Under the pieces are notes generated by a model. The model searched no databases and was not told the DNA's origin. It saw only the letters and a program-made list of their open reading frames with translations. The translations under genes and the position numbers were made by a program. Source: Wolbachia endosymbiont of Ctenocephalides felis wCfeF (GTDB taxonomy: Bacteria > Pseudomonadota > Alphaproteobacteria > Rickettsiales > Anaplasmataceae). From it: a stretch of 64,000 nt of DNA. Shown piece after piece: positions 18,071 to 27,717 of this stretch. The stretch lies in NCBI GenBank assembly GCA_028571325.1, contig CP116767.1, positions 25,150 to 89,149 on the forward strand. The letters run 5' to 3'. How positions within the stretch are numbered: the stretch's first letter is position 1; every line of letters starts with the position of its first letter.

Positions 18071-18637
18071 ATGGCAGAAAGAGCTAATGATATTAGGCCA
18101 GGTCAAGTGTTGGAACATAATGGCGGTTTGTTTTTGGTTGTAAGTATTATGCATACTCAGCCTGGCAAGGGTGGTGCATACATACAAGCAGAAATGAAGA
18201 ATATTAAAACCGGAGCAAAACACTATGAAAGGTTCCGCTCTGATGCGACAATTAGAAGAGCAATTTTAGATGAAGAGGAATATGTTTATCTCTTTACTGA
18301 AGGAAATATTGTGAACCTTATGCACCCGAGTAATTACGAGCAAATTGCTATAAATTTGGACTTACTGGGAGAAAAAAAGATTTATTTACAGGATAATATG
18401 AAAGTCAAAGTAGTAACTTACCAGGATAAAATAATCTCCGCACATGTGCCTGATTATGTTACATTGACTGTAAAAGAAACAGAGTCTGTTATTAAAGGGC
18501 AGACTGTTACTTCCTCCTATAAACCTGCGATTTTAGAAAACGGAATGCGTGTTAACGTGCCTCAATTTATAAAAGAAGAGGACAAAATTGTAGTATATAC
18601 CCCAGATGACAGCTATTACGAAAGGGTAAAAGAGTAA
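18071..18637 (+). CDS. efp: Translation elongation factor P
   Basis: Relieves ribosome stalling at polyproline. Three beta domains fill the normal 188 residues. The KOW-like N domain has QPGKGGAY with Lys33 at the tip that is modified in many bacteria. The C domain ends in YTPDDSYYERVKE. No lysyl-modification gene is nearby. The downstream SuhB-like gene starts 8 bp later, so the two are probably co-transcribed. Polyproline runs in the coiled-coil protein just upstream are the kind of substrate it would serve. Confidence 0.97.
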   Translation: MAERANDIRPGQVLEHNGGLFLVVSIMHTQPGKGGAYIQAEMKNIKTGAKHYERFRSDATIRRAILDEEEYVYLFTEGNIVNLMHPSNYEQIAINLDLLGEKKIYLQDNMKVKVVTYQDKIISAHVPDYVTLTVKETESVIKGQTVTSSYKPAILENGMRVNVPQFIKEEDKIVVYTPDDSYYERVKE

Positions 18638-18645
18638 AAGGAAGA

Positions 18646-19344
18646 ATGTCTATTTCATCACCACGGATTAATGTGATGCTTGATTCTGTACGCAGTGCTT
18701 CCAAGCAGCTTATGCGTGATTTCAATGAGTTGCAAATTTCCAATATTAAGTCAGCAGACTTTATTAATAAAACTTACTCAAGATGCAAACAAACTATATA
18801 CAATCGCTTACATGATTACAAACAAGACTACGGTTTTATCTTTGAAGACAATATTGATCAAGAAGTAAAGGATGACACTTATACCTGGTTCATTATGCCT
18901 ATAGAGAGCAGAGAGAATTTTTCCAGTTGTATGGTTTATTTTGCAGTGTCGGTCTGTCTAATCCATAAAAACAAAGTTATAGCAGTTGTAGTTGATGCTC
19001 CAGCTCTCAGAGAAACTTTTTGGGCAGAAGAGAAAAAGGGGGCTTTTCTTGAAGACTTTAGATCTCGTCATATAAAAATGCGAATGAAAAGTCGTGAAGG
19101 AGGCTTAATAGATGTAAGTGGTAATTTATTGAATAAATTATTACCTAACAACAGCAATGTACGTTCCATCGGTTCAACAGTTTTAGGTTTTGCATACCTT
19201 GCCGCAGGAAGATACAGCGGAATAGTTTACTCTGGAGTTAACAAGTATAAAGTTTTGCTCGGTAGACTTTTTCTGCAAGAAAGCGCTGGGAAGCTGAAGG
19301 AAGATAACGGACTAGTCATTGCTGGGGATATAAAACTAACATAA
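18646..19344 (+). CDS. SuhB/inositol monophosphatase relative lacking catalytic residues
   Basis: 232 residues aligned with the IMPase fold: an N-terminal helical part, [14 protein letters not shown] at 79-92 where active enzymes have W-x-IDPIDGT-x-[24 protein letters not shown] as in the family, and [20 protein letters not shown] near 180. The metal-binding Glu and Asp residues and the C-terminal WDxAAG (here YKVLLGRL) are all replaced. SuhB also acts without catalysis in rRNA antitermination, which could explain retention. Eight bp after efp; its 3' end overlaps the 3' end of convergent hemA by 9 bp. Confidence 0.85.
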   Translation: MSISSPRINVMLDSVRSASKQLMRDFNELQISNIKSADFINKTYSRCKQTIYNRLHDYKQDYGFIFEDNIDQEVKDDTYTWFIMPIESRENFSSCMVYFAVSVCLIHKNKVIAVVVDAPALRETFWAEEKKGAFLEDFRSRHIKMRMKSREGGLIDVSGNLLNKLLPNNSNVRSIGSTVLGFAYLAAGRYSGIVYSGVNKYKVLLGRLFLQESAGKLKEDNGLVIAGDIKLT

Positions 19345-20538
19345 ACAAGCCACAGAGATAGACAATTTCTCAAAAACTTTTACAAGAGACTCTGTTAAAT
19401 GTCTTATCATCTCGTCGGTATGATAAGGTGTAGGGGTAATACGAAAGCGCTCAGTTCCCTTGGGAACTGTTGGGTAATTTATATGTTGAACATATATTCC
19501 ATGCTCATCGAATAATAACTTTGATGCTATTTTAGATAACTCTGGATTACCAATTATTATCGGAATTATATGAGTTTCTGTTGGAATGAAACTAATTCCC
19601 GCATTTCTCAGTGAGTTTTTTACTTTCTCAGCAACTTGCTTTTGTTTTTCCCTTTCAACGCTACTTGATTTTAGATGCTCAACGCTTGCCTTTGCTGCTG
19701 CTGCTAAAACAGGCGACATAGCAGTGGTGAAAATAAATCCTGGAGCGGAACTTCTTATTACATCCACCAAGCTCTTTGAAGATGCTATATATCCACCCAT
19801 CACTCCAAAAGCTTTTGATAATGTGCCTTGAAGAACCGTCACTCTATTCATCAGGCCTTCTCTTTCTGCAATCCCGCCACCGCGTGGACCATACATGCCA
19901 ACTGCGTGCACTTCGTCCAAATAGGTAATTGCATTGTACTGATCTGCTAGATCACATATCTCTTTAAGCGGCGCTATATCTCCATCCATTGAATATACGG
20001 ATTCAAATGCTATTATCTTTGGTGTTTTTCTACCCACAGACTTTAATAACTGCTCTAAGTGATCAATGTCATTATGCCTGAATATATATTTAGGTCTTTT
20101 TCCTGACTTTATGCCTTCTATCATCGAAGAGTGGTTTTTCTCATCTGAAAAAATTACCACGTCAGGAATAACGGACAATAAAGTGCTAAGTGTAGTCTGG
20201 TTGGCAAGGTAACCACAAGCAAAAGTTAAAGCAGCCTCCTTGTTATGCAAACAAGCCAGGGATTTCTCAAGTTCAACAACCTCTTTTGTTGTGCCGGAGA
20301 TATTTCTCGTTCCTCCTGCGCCAACAGATGAGTTGTGAATAGCAGCAATAACACTCTCATTTTGTGACATTCCTAAATAGTTATTACTGCACCAGACGAT
20401 TACTTCTCTATTTCTTTCATAATCCATAATATAGGGAAGCCTGCCAGGCAACGACGCAAAATGCGTGAATTCACGATAGCGCCCTTCTTCTTTTATATCT
20501 TTGATTTTATTTAAGAATATCTCTTCGTAGTCTACCAA
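19336..20538 (-). CDS. hemA: 5-aminolevulinate synthase
   Basis: Makes 5-aminolevulinate from glycine and succinyl-CoA, the first step of haem synthesis by the Shemin route typical of alphaproteobacteria. 400 residues, normal. PLP Lys242 lies in [24 protein letters not shown] holds the cofactor Asp and His; [11 protein letters not shown] and [11 protein letters not shown] are family signatures. TTG start at 20538 with no strong Shine-Dalgarno. A single gene; hemD and hemY are elsewhere in the window. Confidence 0.96.
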   Translation of the reverse strand: MVDYEEIFLNKIKDIKEEGRYREFTHFASLPGRLPYIMDYERNREVIVWCSNNYLGMSQNESVIAAIHNSSVGAGGTRNISGTTKEVVELEKSLACLHNKEAALTFACGYLANQTTLSTLLSVIPDVVIFSDEKNHSSMIEGIKSGKRPKYIFRHNDIDHLEQLLKSVGRKTPKIIAFESVYSMDGDIAPLKEICDLADQYNAITYLDEVHAVGMYGPRGGGIAEREGLMNRVTVLQGTLSKAFGVMGGYIASSKSLVDVIRSSAPGFIFTTAMSPVLAAAAKASVEHLKSSSVEREKQKQVAEKVKNSLRNAGISFIPTETHIIPIIIGNPELSKIASKLLFDEHGIYVQHINYPTVPKGTERFRITPTPYHTDEMIRHLTESLVKVFEKLSISVACLC

Positions 20539-20602
20539 GTTTTTATCTATTAATAACTAATAAAATTATAATGAATTATTCAACGGTAGACTACTATATT
20601 TA

Positions 20603-21721
20603 TTATACAGATGTAGCTACAGGTTCTTTCTTCTCATTGGGTGCAACCTTTTCGACCTTACTGTTTTCAATGAAGCTGCTAGGCCATTTACAGTGATACA
20701 TAACTGCTGCAGCAACTAGACAATAAACTCCAACTAATATTCCCACTGCTGGCATCCCCAAGTGGACCGCAATAGCCACTCCTAGAGCAACTCCAGCTAT
20801 TACTAATATAGAAGCAGCTATAATATGCAGATTGCTACTTTCTGTGTTTTGTGGAGTAGTGTTATTCACTTGTTCAGATTTTTTGCTAATTAATGAAGGT
20901 ATTGGTTCCGATTCTGGATGTGGAATTTGCTCACCTTCTTCTGAAAAGAGCCATGATAGATCGTAACCGTCGTCATCATCTATTTGCGCTATATCTTTAG
21001 CAGGTTGAACAGGAGTTTGTTTTTTCTTGCCACCCTCAGCACCTGTACCGCTAGGCTTGCTTGTTGAAATTCCTGGTTGTATATCTTGCGGACTACTGCT
21101 TCTAGGAGTAAAGACATTCTTATCCTCACCTACCTCCTCGAATGAAGAACCACTTCCAGAACCTGAAGAAACTTTAACATATTCACCATTGCTACTGTCA
21201 GTAACACTTCCATTACTCTCAGACACATTAACGAAGCTTGAAGAACTACTACTATGCCCACTCACAGAACTCTGTGGTGAAAGTGATGGTGAATCTGGTT
21301 GATCCTCTTCACTTTCTTTAGGCTCTGCCGCAGGAGTTGCCTGACTACCTGTAGCAGCACTATCATCTACTGATGGTGCTGCAGCCTCAGCCCTAATGCT
21401 CTTGAGCTTTGTTTCAAGCAGTTCTATAATTTGTGTAAGTCTGTCTTTCTGGTCTTGTTTCTTGTCGCCTTCCTTCAAGTTTTCAATTCTTTCATTTGCT
21501 TTCTTTAGAGCTTCACTTAAAATGGATTCAGTTACATTAGTGTCCTTTTCTACTAAACCTTTCACCTGATTAGCATCGATATTTCCGATAGCACCAGACA
21601 ATTTTTCTTCTATGCTTCTATTTTTGTTACCATTACCCATTTCACCTTCCTTATAATCATTGCTAATAGACTGCTCTGTTGAAGCATTTCTATTGTCCAT
21701 AATATTTTTTCTTTCGTCCAC
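20603..21721 (-). CDS. Ser/Glu-rich protein with a C-terminal hydrophobic pair
   Basis: 372 residues. The first ~300 are low-complexity and hydrophilic with long Ser-rich runs (SSVSGHSSSSSSFVNVSES) and acidic stretches. Two membrane helices follow at about 300-320 and 323-342 (IIAASILVIAGVALGVAIAV, PAVGILVGVYCLVAAAVMYH), then a short basic tail. Several Wolbachia accessory proteins share this tail design, including the ankyrin protein at 58837. Start may be GTG at 21721 or ATG at 21700. Just upstream, in a shifted frame, lies an apparent fossil 5' extension. Function unknown. Confidence 0.75.
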   Translation of the reverse strand: MDERKNIMDNRNASTEQSISNDYKEGEMGNGNKNRSIEEKLSGAIGNIDANQVKGLVEKDTNVTESILSEALKKANERIENLKEGDKKQDQKDRLTQIIELLETKLKSIRAEAAAPSVDDSAATGSQATPAAEPKESEEDQPDSPSLSPQSSVSGHSSSSSSFVNVSESNGSVTDSSNGEYVKVSSGSGSGSSFEEVGEDKNVFTPRSSSPQDIQPGISTSKPSGTGAEGGKKKQTPVQPAKDIAQIDDDDGYDLSWLFSEEGEQIPHPESEPIPSLISKKSEQVNNTTPQNTESSNLHIIAASILVIAGVALGVAIAVHLGMPAVGILVGVYCLVAAAVMYHCKWPSSFIENSKVEKVAPNEKKEPVATSV

Positions 21722-21849
21722 AATATTTTTTTCTTCCTGTTGATTTTCGGATTCTGGGCTTTACCACCTACTTCATTCACTGCTCGACTTGAAGTTGCAG
21801 GCTCATTTACTAAATCACTAACCTGCTAGCAGGAATATTTATTGGACTA

Positions 21850-22019
21850 TTATTAATACCAAATCCCAATGGTAATAGGAAAAATTAAAGGTACTGTTTT
21901 GCCAGTCAACAATGGTATCATCCAAGTAAGCCTTTTCTTGTCATCCAAGTAACCCTTTTTTTGTCATCCCAGTACTTGATACTGGGACCCAGAATACCAC
22001 TTTAGCAATAAATATTAAA
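21850..22019. repeat. Short dispersed repeat tract with CCCAGTAC palindrome
   Basis: The stretch beginning near 21858 (ATACCAA...GGTAATAGG, then GTACTGTTTTGCCAGTCAAC) recurs at 37323-37380. It is followed by TCATCCAAGTAA units and a CCCAGTACTTGATACTGGG hairpin at 21969-21987. No coding content. Confidence 0.6.
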
Positions 22020-22463
22020 AAATTTACCAAGCGAGAAAAAAAAGCAAAAGAAGCCCCGTTGGTGGCTAATTATTTATATGTACCTCAAATATCGGCGTTT
22101 TTATTCTCAGCGCTACGATTCAGCTACTTTTAAATGCAAATAGCCTAAACTGCAAACGTTAAGAAATTTACCAGGCAGGAAAAAAAGGCAAAAAAACTCT
22201 GAGGCAGCTAGTATTCAAATTCTCCCTTGTCTATTTGACGTTCTATACTGTCTTAAACGACTTATAAGCGCGTTTCAGCTTGTATAGGTAAAAACCAGAA
22301 GTTTTAAAAAGACGTGAGGTGCACATAGTGCAAAAATTTAAACATGAGACGCCAAATACCCTAAGTTTTTTGTCATTAACCTGCACAGATTGCGAAGATA
22401 AATAAATAGCTTCAGTATCATTATAGGGGTAACGGCGAAGGTTGTCAAGTAGTTTTTTTGCAT
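22020..22463 (-). repeat. Dispersed promoter-bearing repeat, copy B2
   Basis: Same order as the other B copies: promoter at the right end reading leftward, complementary hairpin arms near 22345-22385, the GCGCTTATAAG segment near 22270 and two T-rich module ends near 22190 and 22045. Closely related to B6 (60589-61020). It points toward the Ser-rich membrane protein gene (start 21721). Confidence 0.8.
22420..22448 (-). promoter_or_regulatory. Consensus sigma-70 promoter of repeat B2
   Basis: On the minus strand TTGACA (22443-22448), 17 bp, TATAAT (22420-22425): a perfect match at both boxes and spacing. Confidence 0.65.
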
Positions 22464-22513
22464 ATGCAAAAAGTTCTCTAATTGCACAGTTGCGCGTAAT
22501 GCTGGGTTTCTGA

Positions 22514-22548
22514 AATGCCCATGGCTAAATATCAAAGCCATGGGCATT
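22514..22548. terminator. Hairpin after the frameshifted membrane gene
   Basis: AATGCCCATGGCT (22514-22526) and AGCCATGGGCATT (22536-22548) form a perfect 13-bp stem, 17 bp beyond the stop at 22566 of the minus-strand gene. There is no long T tract, so it may also be an mRNA-stabilising hairpin. Confidence 0.6.
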
Positions 22549-22565
22549 GTTGTGCAGATTAGTTA

Positions 22566-23151
22566 TTATGCAGTAACTTTCTGCTCTTTTTGTTTATTTT
22601 CAGGCTCTTTCATCTCACTAAACTTACTTGACACTTTGTCAACAGCCCAAGTTAGTGGTGTAACAACAAGTGCAGCAGTCCAGATGGCAGCTGAGATAAC
22701 GTAAGACAAGACCGAACTTATGAATTTGGCACAGGTTTCACCATGTTGTTCTGCTTTGTTCTGAAAATTATTGGCATACCCTACAAGAGATTCTGGGCCA
22801 TTTATCCCTCTTAGATATGAAAATAATTTGTGTGGCAAGTATGCAAGATATGCAGCCCCTGTATACAGCACAAGTAATAAGTTTCCAATATTAAGAATAA
22901 TTTTCGTTACGCTCCGTACCCCAGACTTCTTTCTCTCTTTTTCCCAAAGTTGTGGTTGAATTGGCATCTTTTTTCGCCCCTCCAAGCATATCCTTTACTG
23001 GTCCTAGTACACTATCAATATAGTAAACGGATTTATAGAAACAGTTTTGTGGAACTTGATTGTTATTTTCTGCAACCGGAACAGTCCCGAATTGAGCATA
23101 TTGCTTGAAATTCTCATATGAATTCTTGAAGTTCTCAGATAGATTTGACAT
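22566..23151 (-). pseudogene. Membrane protein gene split by a frameshift
   Basis: A strong AGGAGG precedes ATG at 23151. The first frame (MSNLSENFKNSYENFKQYAQ...) runs about 70 meaningful residues, then degenerates and stops at 22891. A second frame, offset by one base, continues with plausible coding content from about 22930 to 22566. It includes two membrane helices (IILNIGNLLLVLYTGAAYLA and FISSVLSYVISAAIWTAALV). The switch falls in the purine run GGGAAAAAGAGAGAAAG near 22928-22945. Joined, they give about 195 residues. Either an indel inactivated the gene or a +1 slip restores it. Function unknown. Confidence 0.65.
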
Positions 23152-23327
23152 ATTAGCCTCCTAAAAAAACTATAATAAAAAAATGTAATTATTATTACAT
23201 TACTATACTATTATAACTTATTTTAGAATAATTGCAATAGTTACGTTAATATTTTAACCAAATTATATGTTGCACAAAGGCACGTATTGCTCTAACATCG
23301 CAGTAGGTTAGAAATGAAGAGGTTTTT

Positions 23328-23936
23328 ATGAGTTTTACTTTACCTGAATTACCGTATGATAGAACAGCTTTAGAGCCTTATATATCTGCAAGGACTTTGG
23401 ATTTTCACTATGATAAGCATCATAGGGGGTATTTAAATAAACTCAATGAGCTGGTTGAGAATACTGATTATCAACAAGCAAAAATTGAGGAATTAATAAC
23501 GAAAGTTCATGGTAATAGCGACAAAGTCCCTATATTTAACAACGCAGCGCAAGTTTGGAACCACACTTTTTATTGGAGTTCAATGAAAAAAAATGGTGGT
23601 GGTAAGCCTCAGAATGACAGTCTTCTGGCAAAAAAAATTCAAGATGATATCGGTGGCTTTGATAAATTTTATGAAGGATTTTCAAGTCACGGAGTAGGCC
23701 AGTTTGGCAGTGGATGGGTGTGGTTAGTGCTTGAAAAGGGAAAACTCAAAATCACCAAAACTTCCAATGCGGATTTGCCATTAATTTACGGTCAAGTGCC
23801 GCTGCTCACTATGGATGTGTGGGAGCATGCGTATTATCTGGATTGTCAAAACCGTAGAATTGACTATATAAAAGTTTTCCTTGATCATTTGATTAATTGG
23901 GATTTTGCAGAAGAGAATTTGAGAAAGAACACATAA
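23328..23936 (+). CDS. sodB: Superoxide dismutase (Fe type)
   Basis: Dismutates superoxide in the cytoplasm. 202 residues, normal for Fe/Mn enzymes. Metal ligands are visible: His27 in LDFHYDKHH, a His in WNHTFYW (about 78), Asp and His in MDVWEHAYYLD (about 162 and 166). The NNAAQVWNHTFYWSSM and GVGQFGSGWVWLV blocks are typical of the Fe form. The M16 peptidase starts 1 bp after its stop, so the two genes share a transcript. Confidence 0.97.
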   Translation: MSFTLPELPYDRTALEPYISARTLDFHYDKHHRGYLNKLNELVENTDYQQAKIEELITKVHGNSDKVPIFNNAAQVWNHTFYWSSMKKNGGGKPQNDSLLAKKIQDDIGGFDKFYEGFSSHGVGQFGSGWVWLVLEKGKLKITKTSNADLPLIYGQVPLLTMDVWEHAYYLDCQNRRIDYIKVFLDHLINWDFAEENLRKNT

Positions 23937-23937
23937 G

Positions 23938-25209
23938 ATGAATGTACCGAAGGTAACAAAATTAGATAATGGCCTGCGCATAATAACCGAGCAGGTGCGT
24001 GATGTTGACTCTGTAGCTTTAAGTATACGAGTTGGTGTTGGCAGTAGAGCTGAAAGTGCAAATCAAAATGGAATATCCCACTTTCTAGAGCACATGGCTT
24101 TTAAGGGAACAAAAACAAGAACTGCATTTGAAATTGCAAAAGCCTTTGACGACATAGGTGGAGTATTCAACGCTAGCACCGGTAGAGAAAGCACCAGTTA
24201 CTACGCGAAAGTCCTCAAAAAAGACATAAAAACTGGCATTGATATATTAGTAGATATATTGATGAATTCGACGTTTCCAGAAGATGAATTGGAGCGCGAA
24301 AAAGGTGTTGTAACACAAGAGATTTTTCAAACTAACGATTCACCGAGTGACGTCATTTTCGATAAATATTTTGAAGCAGCTTATAAAGATCAACCGTTTG
24401 GTAGGTCGATTTTAGGCACACAGGATACTGTGAAATCATTTACTCGAGAAGATCTAAATAACTACATAAATGAGCATTACTTTGGCGAGAATACGATATT
24501 TTCTGTTGCAGGGAACGTTGAGCATCAAGAAGTTGTTCAGTTAACCAAAGATTTTCTCTCAAAGATTCATGCAAAAAAGCTGGAGAAAAAGCAGAATGCG
24601 AATTACACTGGTGGTGAGTACTTGGAACATCGTAAACTAGACCAGGTGCATTTGCTAATTGGTTTACCTAGTGTTTCTCGCCATGACGATAGATATCACA
24701 CATTTCAGGTGCTTGATTCTATACTGGGAAGCGGAATGTCATCACGCTTATTCCAGGAAGTAAGGGAAAAGCAGGGACTGGTTTACTCTGTCTATTCATT
24801 TAATTCTAGCTACACCGATACAGGAATGCTCTCCATTTTCGCTGGCACAGATAGTAGCAACTTGGATAAGCTTTTAAAATCTATAACGACAGAGTTGAAG
24901 AAATTGTCTACGGGTGACCTGAAGGAAGAAGAGGTAAATAGGGTAAAAGAGCGAATAAAATCCCAAATTTTAATGTCACGTGAAAGCGTCAGTTCCCGTG
25001 CTGAAGCATTGGGGTACTACTATGGCAACTATGATAGGTATATCAGTAAAAATGAATTGATAGAAAAAACTAGCGCAGTTACCACTGCTGGCGTAAAAGA
25101 AGCAGCAGAGGAGCTGTTATCTCAGCATGAAAAAACCACTTTGGCTGCAATTGGAGAAATAAAATCGTTGCCAAGCTACGATAAAGTGGTTTCTATGCTT
25201 AGGGCTTAG
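23938..25209 (+). CDS. M16-family zinc peptidase (processing-peptidase-like)
   Basis: 423 residues. The inverted zinc motif HFLEH occupies 48-52 (HxxEH) and the distal Glu lies in ELEREKGVVTQEI near 125. Two homologous halves follow, the second with GSGMSSRLFQEVREKQGLVYS. This is the bacterial relative of the mitochondrial processing peptidase beta subunit. Cytoplasmic or periplasmic location is unclear as no signal peptide is present. Starts 1 bp after sodB. Confidence 0.93.
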   Translation: MNVPKVTKLDNGLRIITEQVRDVDSVALSIRVGVGSRAESANQNGISHFLEHMAFKGTKTRTAFEIAKAFDDIGGVFNASTGRESTSYYAKVLKKDIKTGIDILVDILMNSTFPEDELEREKGVVTQEIFQTNDSPSDVIFDKYFEAAYKDQPFGRSILGTQDTVKSFTREDLNNYINEHYFGENTIFSVAGNVEHQEVVQLTKDFLSKIHAKKLEKKQNANYTGGEYLEHRKLDQVHLLIGLPSVSRHDDRYHTFQVLDSILGSGMSSRLFQEVREKQGLVYSVYSFNSSYTDTGMLSIFAGTDSSNLDKLLKSITTELKKLSTGDLKEEEVNRVKERIKSQILMSRESVSSRAEALGYYYGNYDRYISKNELIEKTSAVTTAGVKEAAEELLSQHEKTTLAAIGEIKSLPSYDKVVSMLRA

Positions 25210-25343
25210 ATCCAGAATGTAATTTTTTTCTCATGCTTTATCATACTCTGGATCTAGTGCACTGCCAAAAGCTATGCGAAAAATCAATAGTTTAAAAGCA
25301 AATTGACTTTCATCCTGCTGAAGCGCTATACTAAAACCATGAT

Positions 25344-25416
25344 GGGTAATTAGCTCAGTTGGTAGAGCACTTGCTTGACGTGCAAGCGGTCGCTGGTTCG
25401 AGTCCAGTGTTACCCA
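25344..25416 (+). tRNA. tRNA-Val (anticodon GAC)
   Basis: A 73-nt cloverleaf. Acceptor GGGTAAT pairs with GTTACCC (one G-T pair). The D arm has TAGCTCAGTTGGTAGAGC. The anticodon stem CTTGC/GCAAG encloses GAC, and the T arm is GCTGGTTCGAGTCCAG-like. CCA is not encoded. The downstream transporter starts 10 bp later. Confidence 0.96.
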
Positions 25417-25425
25417 TTTTTGTTC

Positions 25426-26337
25426 ATGAAAAAATTTTATATGGCAGTAGCACACAACGGTGAACACTCAGCAGCAGAGTCCAAACGCTTAATCTATTCC
25501 ATAATAATAGTTGCGATAACAATGTTCATGGAGATAGTGGGGGGAATAATTTCAAATTCGCTTGCTCTGCTATCAGATGCAGGACATATGCTCACTGACC
25601 TCTTTGCCTTAGTCTTAAGTTGGGTAGCGCATAGGTTTTCAGCTAAGAAATCTGACCTGCAAAGATCATACGGGTACCATCGGTTGCAGATAATTGCAGC
25701 ATTTGTCAATGGTTTAACCCTATTTCTCATTGCAGCAATCATCATAATTGAGTCAATAAAGAGGTTTATTTTCCCAGTCAATGTTGAGTGGCAAATAATG
25801 TTAATGATTGCCACGCTTGGGCTGATTGCTAATATTGTAGTCTTTTTTGTATTACATAGTAAGTGCGAAAGCAATATAAACATAAAAAGTGCCGTACTGC
25901 ACGTTATAGGAGACATTTTAGGTTCTGTAGCTGCTATACTTGCATCCATAATTATCATGCTTACTGGATGGCAAATAGTAGATCCAATATTATCAGTATT
26001 TGTTAGCGTAATAATTCTAAACAGCGGCTATAAAATTCTCAAGAATTCCTGCCATATACTTCTTGAAGGTACACCTGAAGGTATCTCTGCTGAGGAAATA
26101 AAAAGTGAGCTTGTATCTAAGCTACCTGAAGTGGTAGATGTGCACCATATACATGCATGGTCACTGTCTGATAATTATTTCATAATAACTATGCATGCTA
26201 AAATTAAGCGAAGCGTGCAACACACTGATATTTTGTATGGAATAAAAAAAATATTGCTGGATAAATTTGAAATAGCGCACTCTACAGTTGAAATTGAATA
26301 TGATGAGTGTGCGGATGATAAGATACTTAAACATTGA
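25426..26337 (+). CDS. Cation diffusion facilitator (Zn/Cd/Co efflux)
   Basis: About 303 residues from ATG at 25426. A longer frame would begin inside the tRNA, and ATG 25441 is an alternative. Six membrane helices carry the paired metal sites HMLTD (helix 2) and HVIGD (helix 5). A cytoplasmic ferredoxin-like domain follows from about residue 205 with VDVHHIHAWSLSDNYF. This is the ZitB/CzcD type, exchanging Zn2+ or similar ions for H+. Placed immediately after tRNA-Val, possibly read from its promoter. Confidence 0.93.
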   Translation: MKKFYMAVAHNGEHSAAESKRLIYSIIIVAITMFMEIVGGIISNSLALLSDAGHMLTDLFALVLSWVAHRFSAKKSDLQRSYGYHRLQIIAAFVNGLTLFLIAAIIIIESIKRFIFPVNVEWQIMLMIATLGLIANIVVFFVLHSKCESNINIKSAVLHVIGDILGSVAAILASIIIMLTGWQIVDPILSVFVSVIILNSGYKILKNSCHILLEGTPEGISAEEIKSELVSKLPEVVDVHHIHAWSLSDNYFIITMHAKIKRSVQHTDILYGIKKILLDKFEIAHSTVEIEYDECADDKILKH

Positions 26338-26394
26338 CATTTAAAACCATTATATATATTATTATGAAAATTTAGTAGTATGAAGGAGTAGGTT

Positions 26395-27669
26395 ATGATA
26401 GGTTTTTCTCAAATACAACTTCCTAGCAGTGGCTCCAGTAAAGTTAGAACTGCTCTCTATTTATCTTTTTATTATGCATTAACTATAGCAACTATTCCTA
26501 CTTCGATAGCAGTCAGCTTGGTATCTGCCCTATATGACACAGAAATCAAAACATTTCTTGGATATAAAAAAATAAAAGGTGGGGAGAAGATAAGTAAAAA
26601 AGAATATTGGAAAATATTTGGTCAAGATAACATAATCAAGTCAATCTTAGTTTCATGTGTTGCGGGGCTAACAATCTATTATTTTTTTTCTAAGCCTTTA
26701 ATATTAGCTTGGCTGTTAGCACCGATACCACTGGCAATTGGAATAATCCTGTTACAGCCTGAAACAAGACCAGCAAAACTTAACCCCATAGCCTTACTTA
26801 AAGCTTCATTAAAGCTACTTTCCGATGGTTTGTATGAGAACCTAATTGGTACAAAGAATATGATGAGTGCTATGAAAGAACATATGATGCCTCATATGGC
26901 AAACGATAGCATTGTTGACAGTATTAATACACTCAAAGGTGAATATGGTGAGAAGATACCAGAGCCCAATAGTGTTATACGTAATGATGAACTTGTTGAG
27001 TTCATTAAGTTTGTAGAAGAAGAAAAAGAGTTTGGAAACAATGATAAAAGAGGATTGGTTAGTTTTCTTAAAGAATGGTGCAATGATGATAAACAAGTTC
27101 ATGTTTCCGGACTCACAGGGGGGCAAATTTTATATTTGGTTCTAAAGGCCTGTAATAGTGGAGATGATGAATCAATTGCAGCAAAAAGGCAAGAGTTGGT
27201 AAGGTCTTTAATGTATGCCATGAACTATGCTAAAGGAACAGTTGTTCCTGAAACCTGCTTTACCGGCATTATTGGTGCAATGCTAAAGTCATTAGAAGGA
27301 ATACACCCTGGTATTGAAGTAAAATACCTCATGGAAGATAGAATTGGAATGCATGCAGAAAATGAGGCATGTGAATTTATTAAGAAAGAGCTGAGAAAAA
27401 AGAAGAATCATCAAGAAATCCTCGATGCTTGGGATAAATTAGATGACAGCAGTAACCAAATAATTTCTAATTTTATTCAAGAGGTCAAGATACCTTTAAT
27501 GAGAAGACTATTTAGCTTGAATTGTAGTGAACAGAATGTAATAGATACAATAGAAAATCTTGAGTACATTAACTCTGATAAATTAACTGATGAGAATAAG
27601 GTAAGATCTAGTTTAAATGTTGATAGTGTTACAGGTATCCATGGAAGCGGTTTAAGAAACGATAGATAA
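26395..27669 (+). CDS. Hypothetical membrane-anchored protein
   Basis: 424 residues; GAAGGAGTAGGTT gives a good ribosome-binding site before ATG 26395. Hydrophobic helices lie at about 20-45, 78-98 and 100-120 (SILVSCVAGLTIYYFFSKPL, LILAWLLAPIPLAIGIILL). The remaining 300 residues are helical and charged, with no catalytic motif that I recognise. Function unknown; likely anchored with a large cytoplasmic part. Confidence 0.7.
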   Translation: MIGFSQIQLPSSGSSKVRTALYLSFYYALTIATIPTSIAVSLVSALYDTEIKTFLGYKKIKGGEKISKKEYWKIFGQDNIIKSILVSCVAGLTIYYFFSKPLILAWLLAPIPLAIGIILLQPETRPAKLNPIALLKASLKLLSDGLYENLIGTKNMMSAMKEHMMPHMANDSIVDSINTLKGEYGEKIPEPNSVIRNDELVEFIKFVEEEKEFGNNDKRGLVSFLKEWCNDDKQVHVSGLTGGQILYLVLKACNSGDDESIAAKRQELVRSLMYAMNYAKGTVVPETCFTGIIGAMLKSLEGIHPGIEVKYLMEDRIGMHAENEACEFIKKELRKKKNHQEILDAWDKLDDSSNQIISNFIQEVKIPLMRRLFSLNCSEQNVIDTIENLEYINSDKLTDENKVRSSLNVDSVTGIHGSGLRNDR

Positions 27670-27678
27670 GAGGCTGTG

Positions 27679-27698
27679 AAAAGGATTCAGATCCTTTT
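27679..27698 (+). terminator. Hairpin terminator after the 424-residue gene
   Basis: AAAAGGAT and ATCCTTTT form an 8-bp stem with a 4-base loop, 10 bp after the stop at 27669; TTTTATTT follows. Confidence 0.6.
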
Positions 27699-27717
27699 AT
27701 TTCCATGTTAAATATAA

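Noticed and set aside
22891..22985. Programmed ribosomal frameshift as the preferred reading
   Set aside because: A +1 shift needs a specific slow codon or stop context that I do not see; a simple indel explains it better, though slippage was kept as a possibility.
25375..25425. Upstream start of the CDF transporter
   Set aside because: That part of the frame lies inside tRNA-Val; ATG 25426 or 25441 is the real start.
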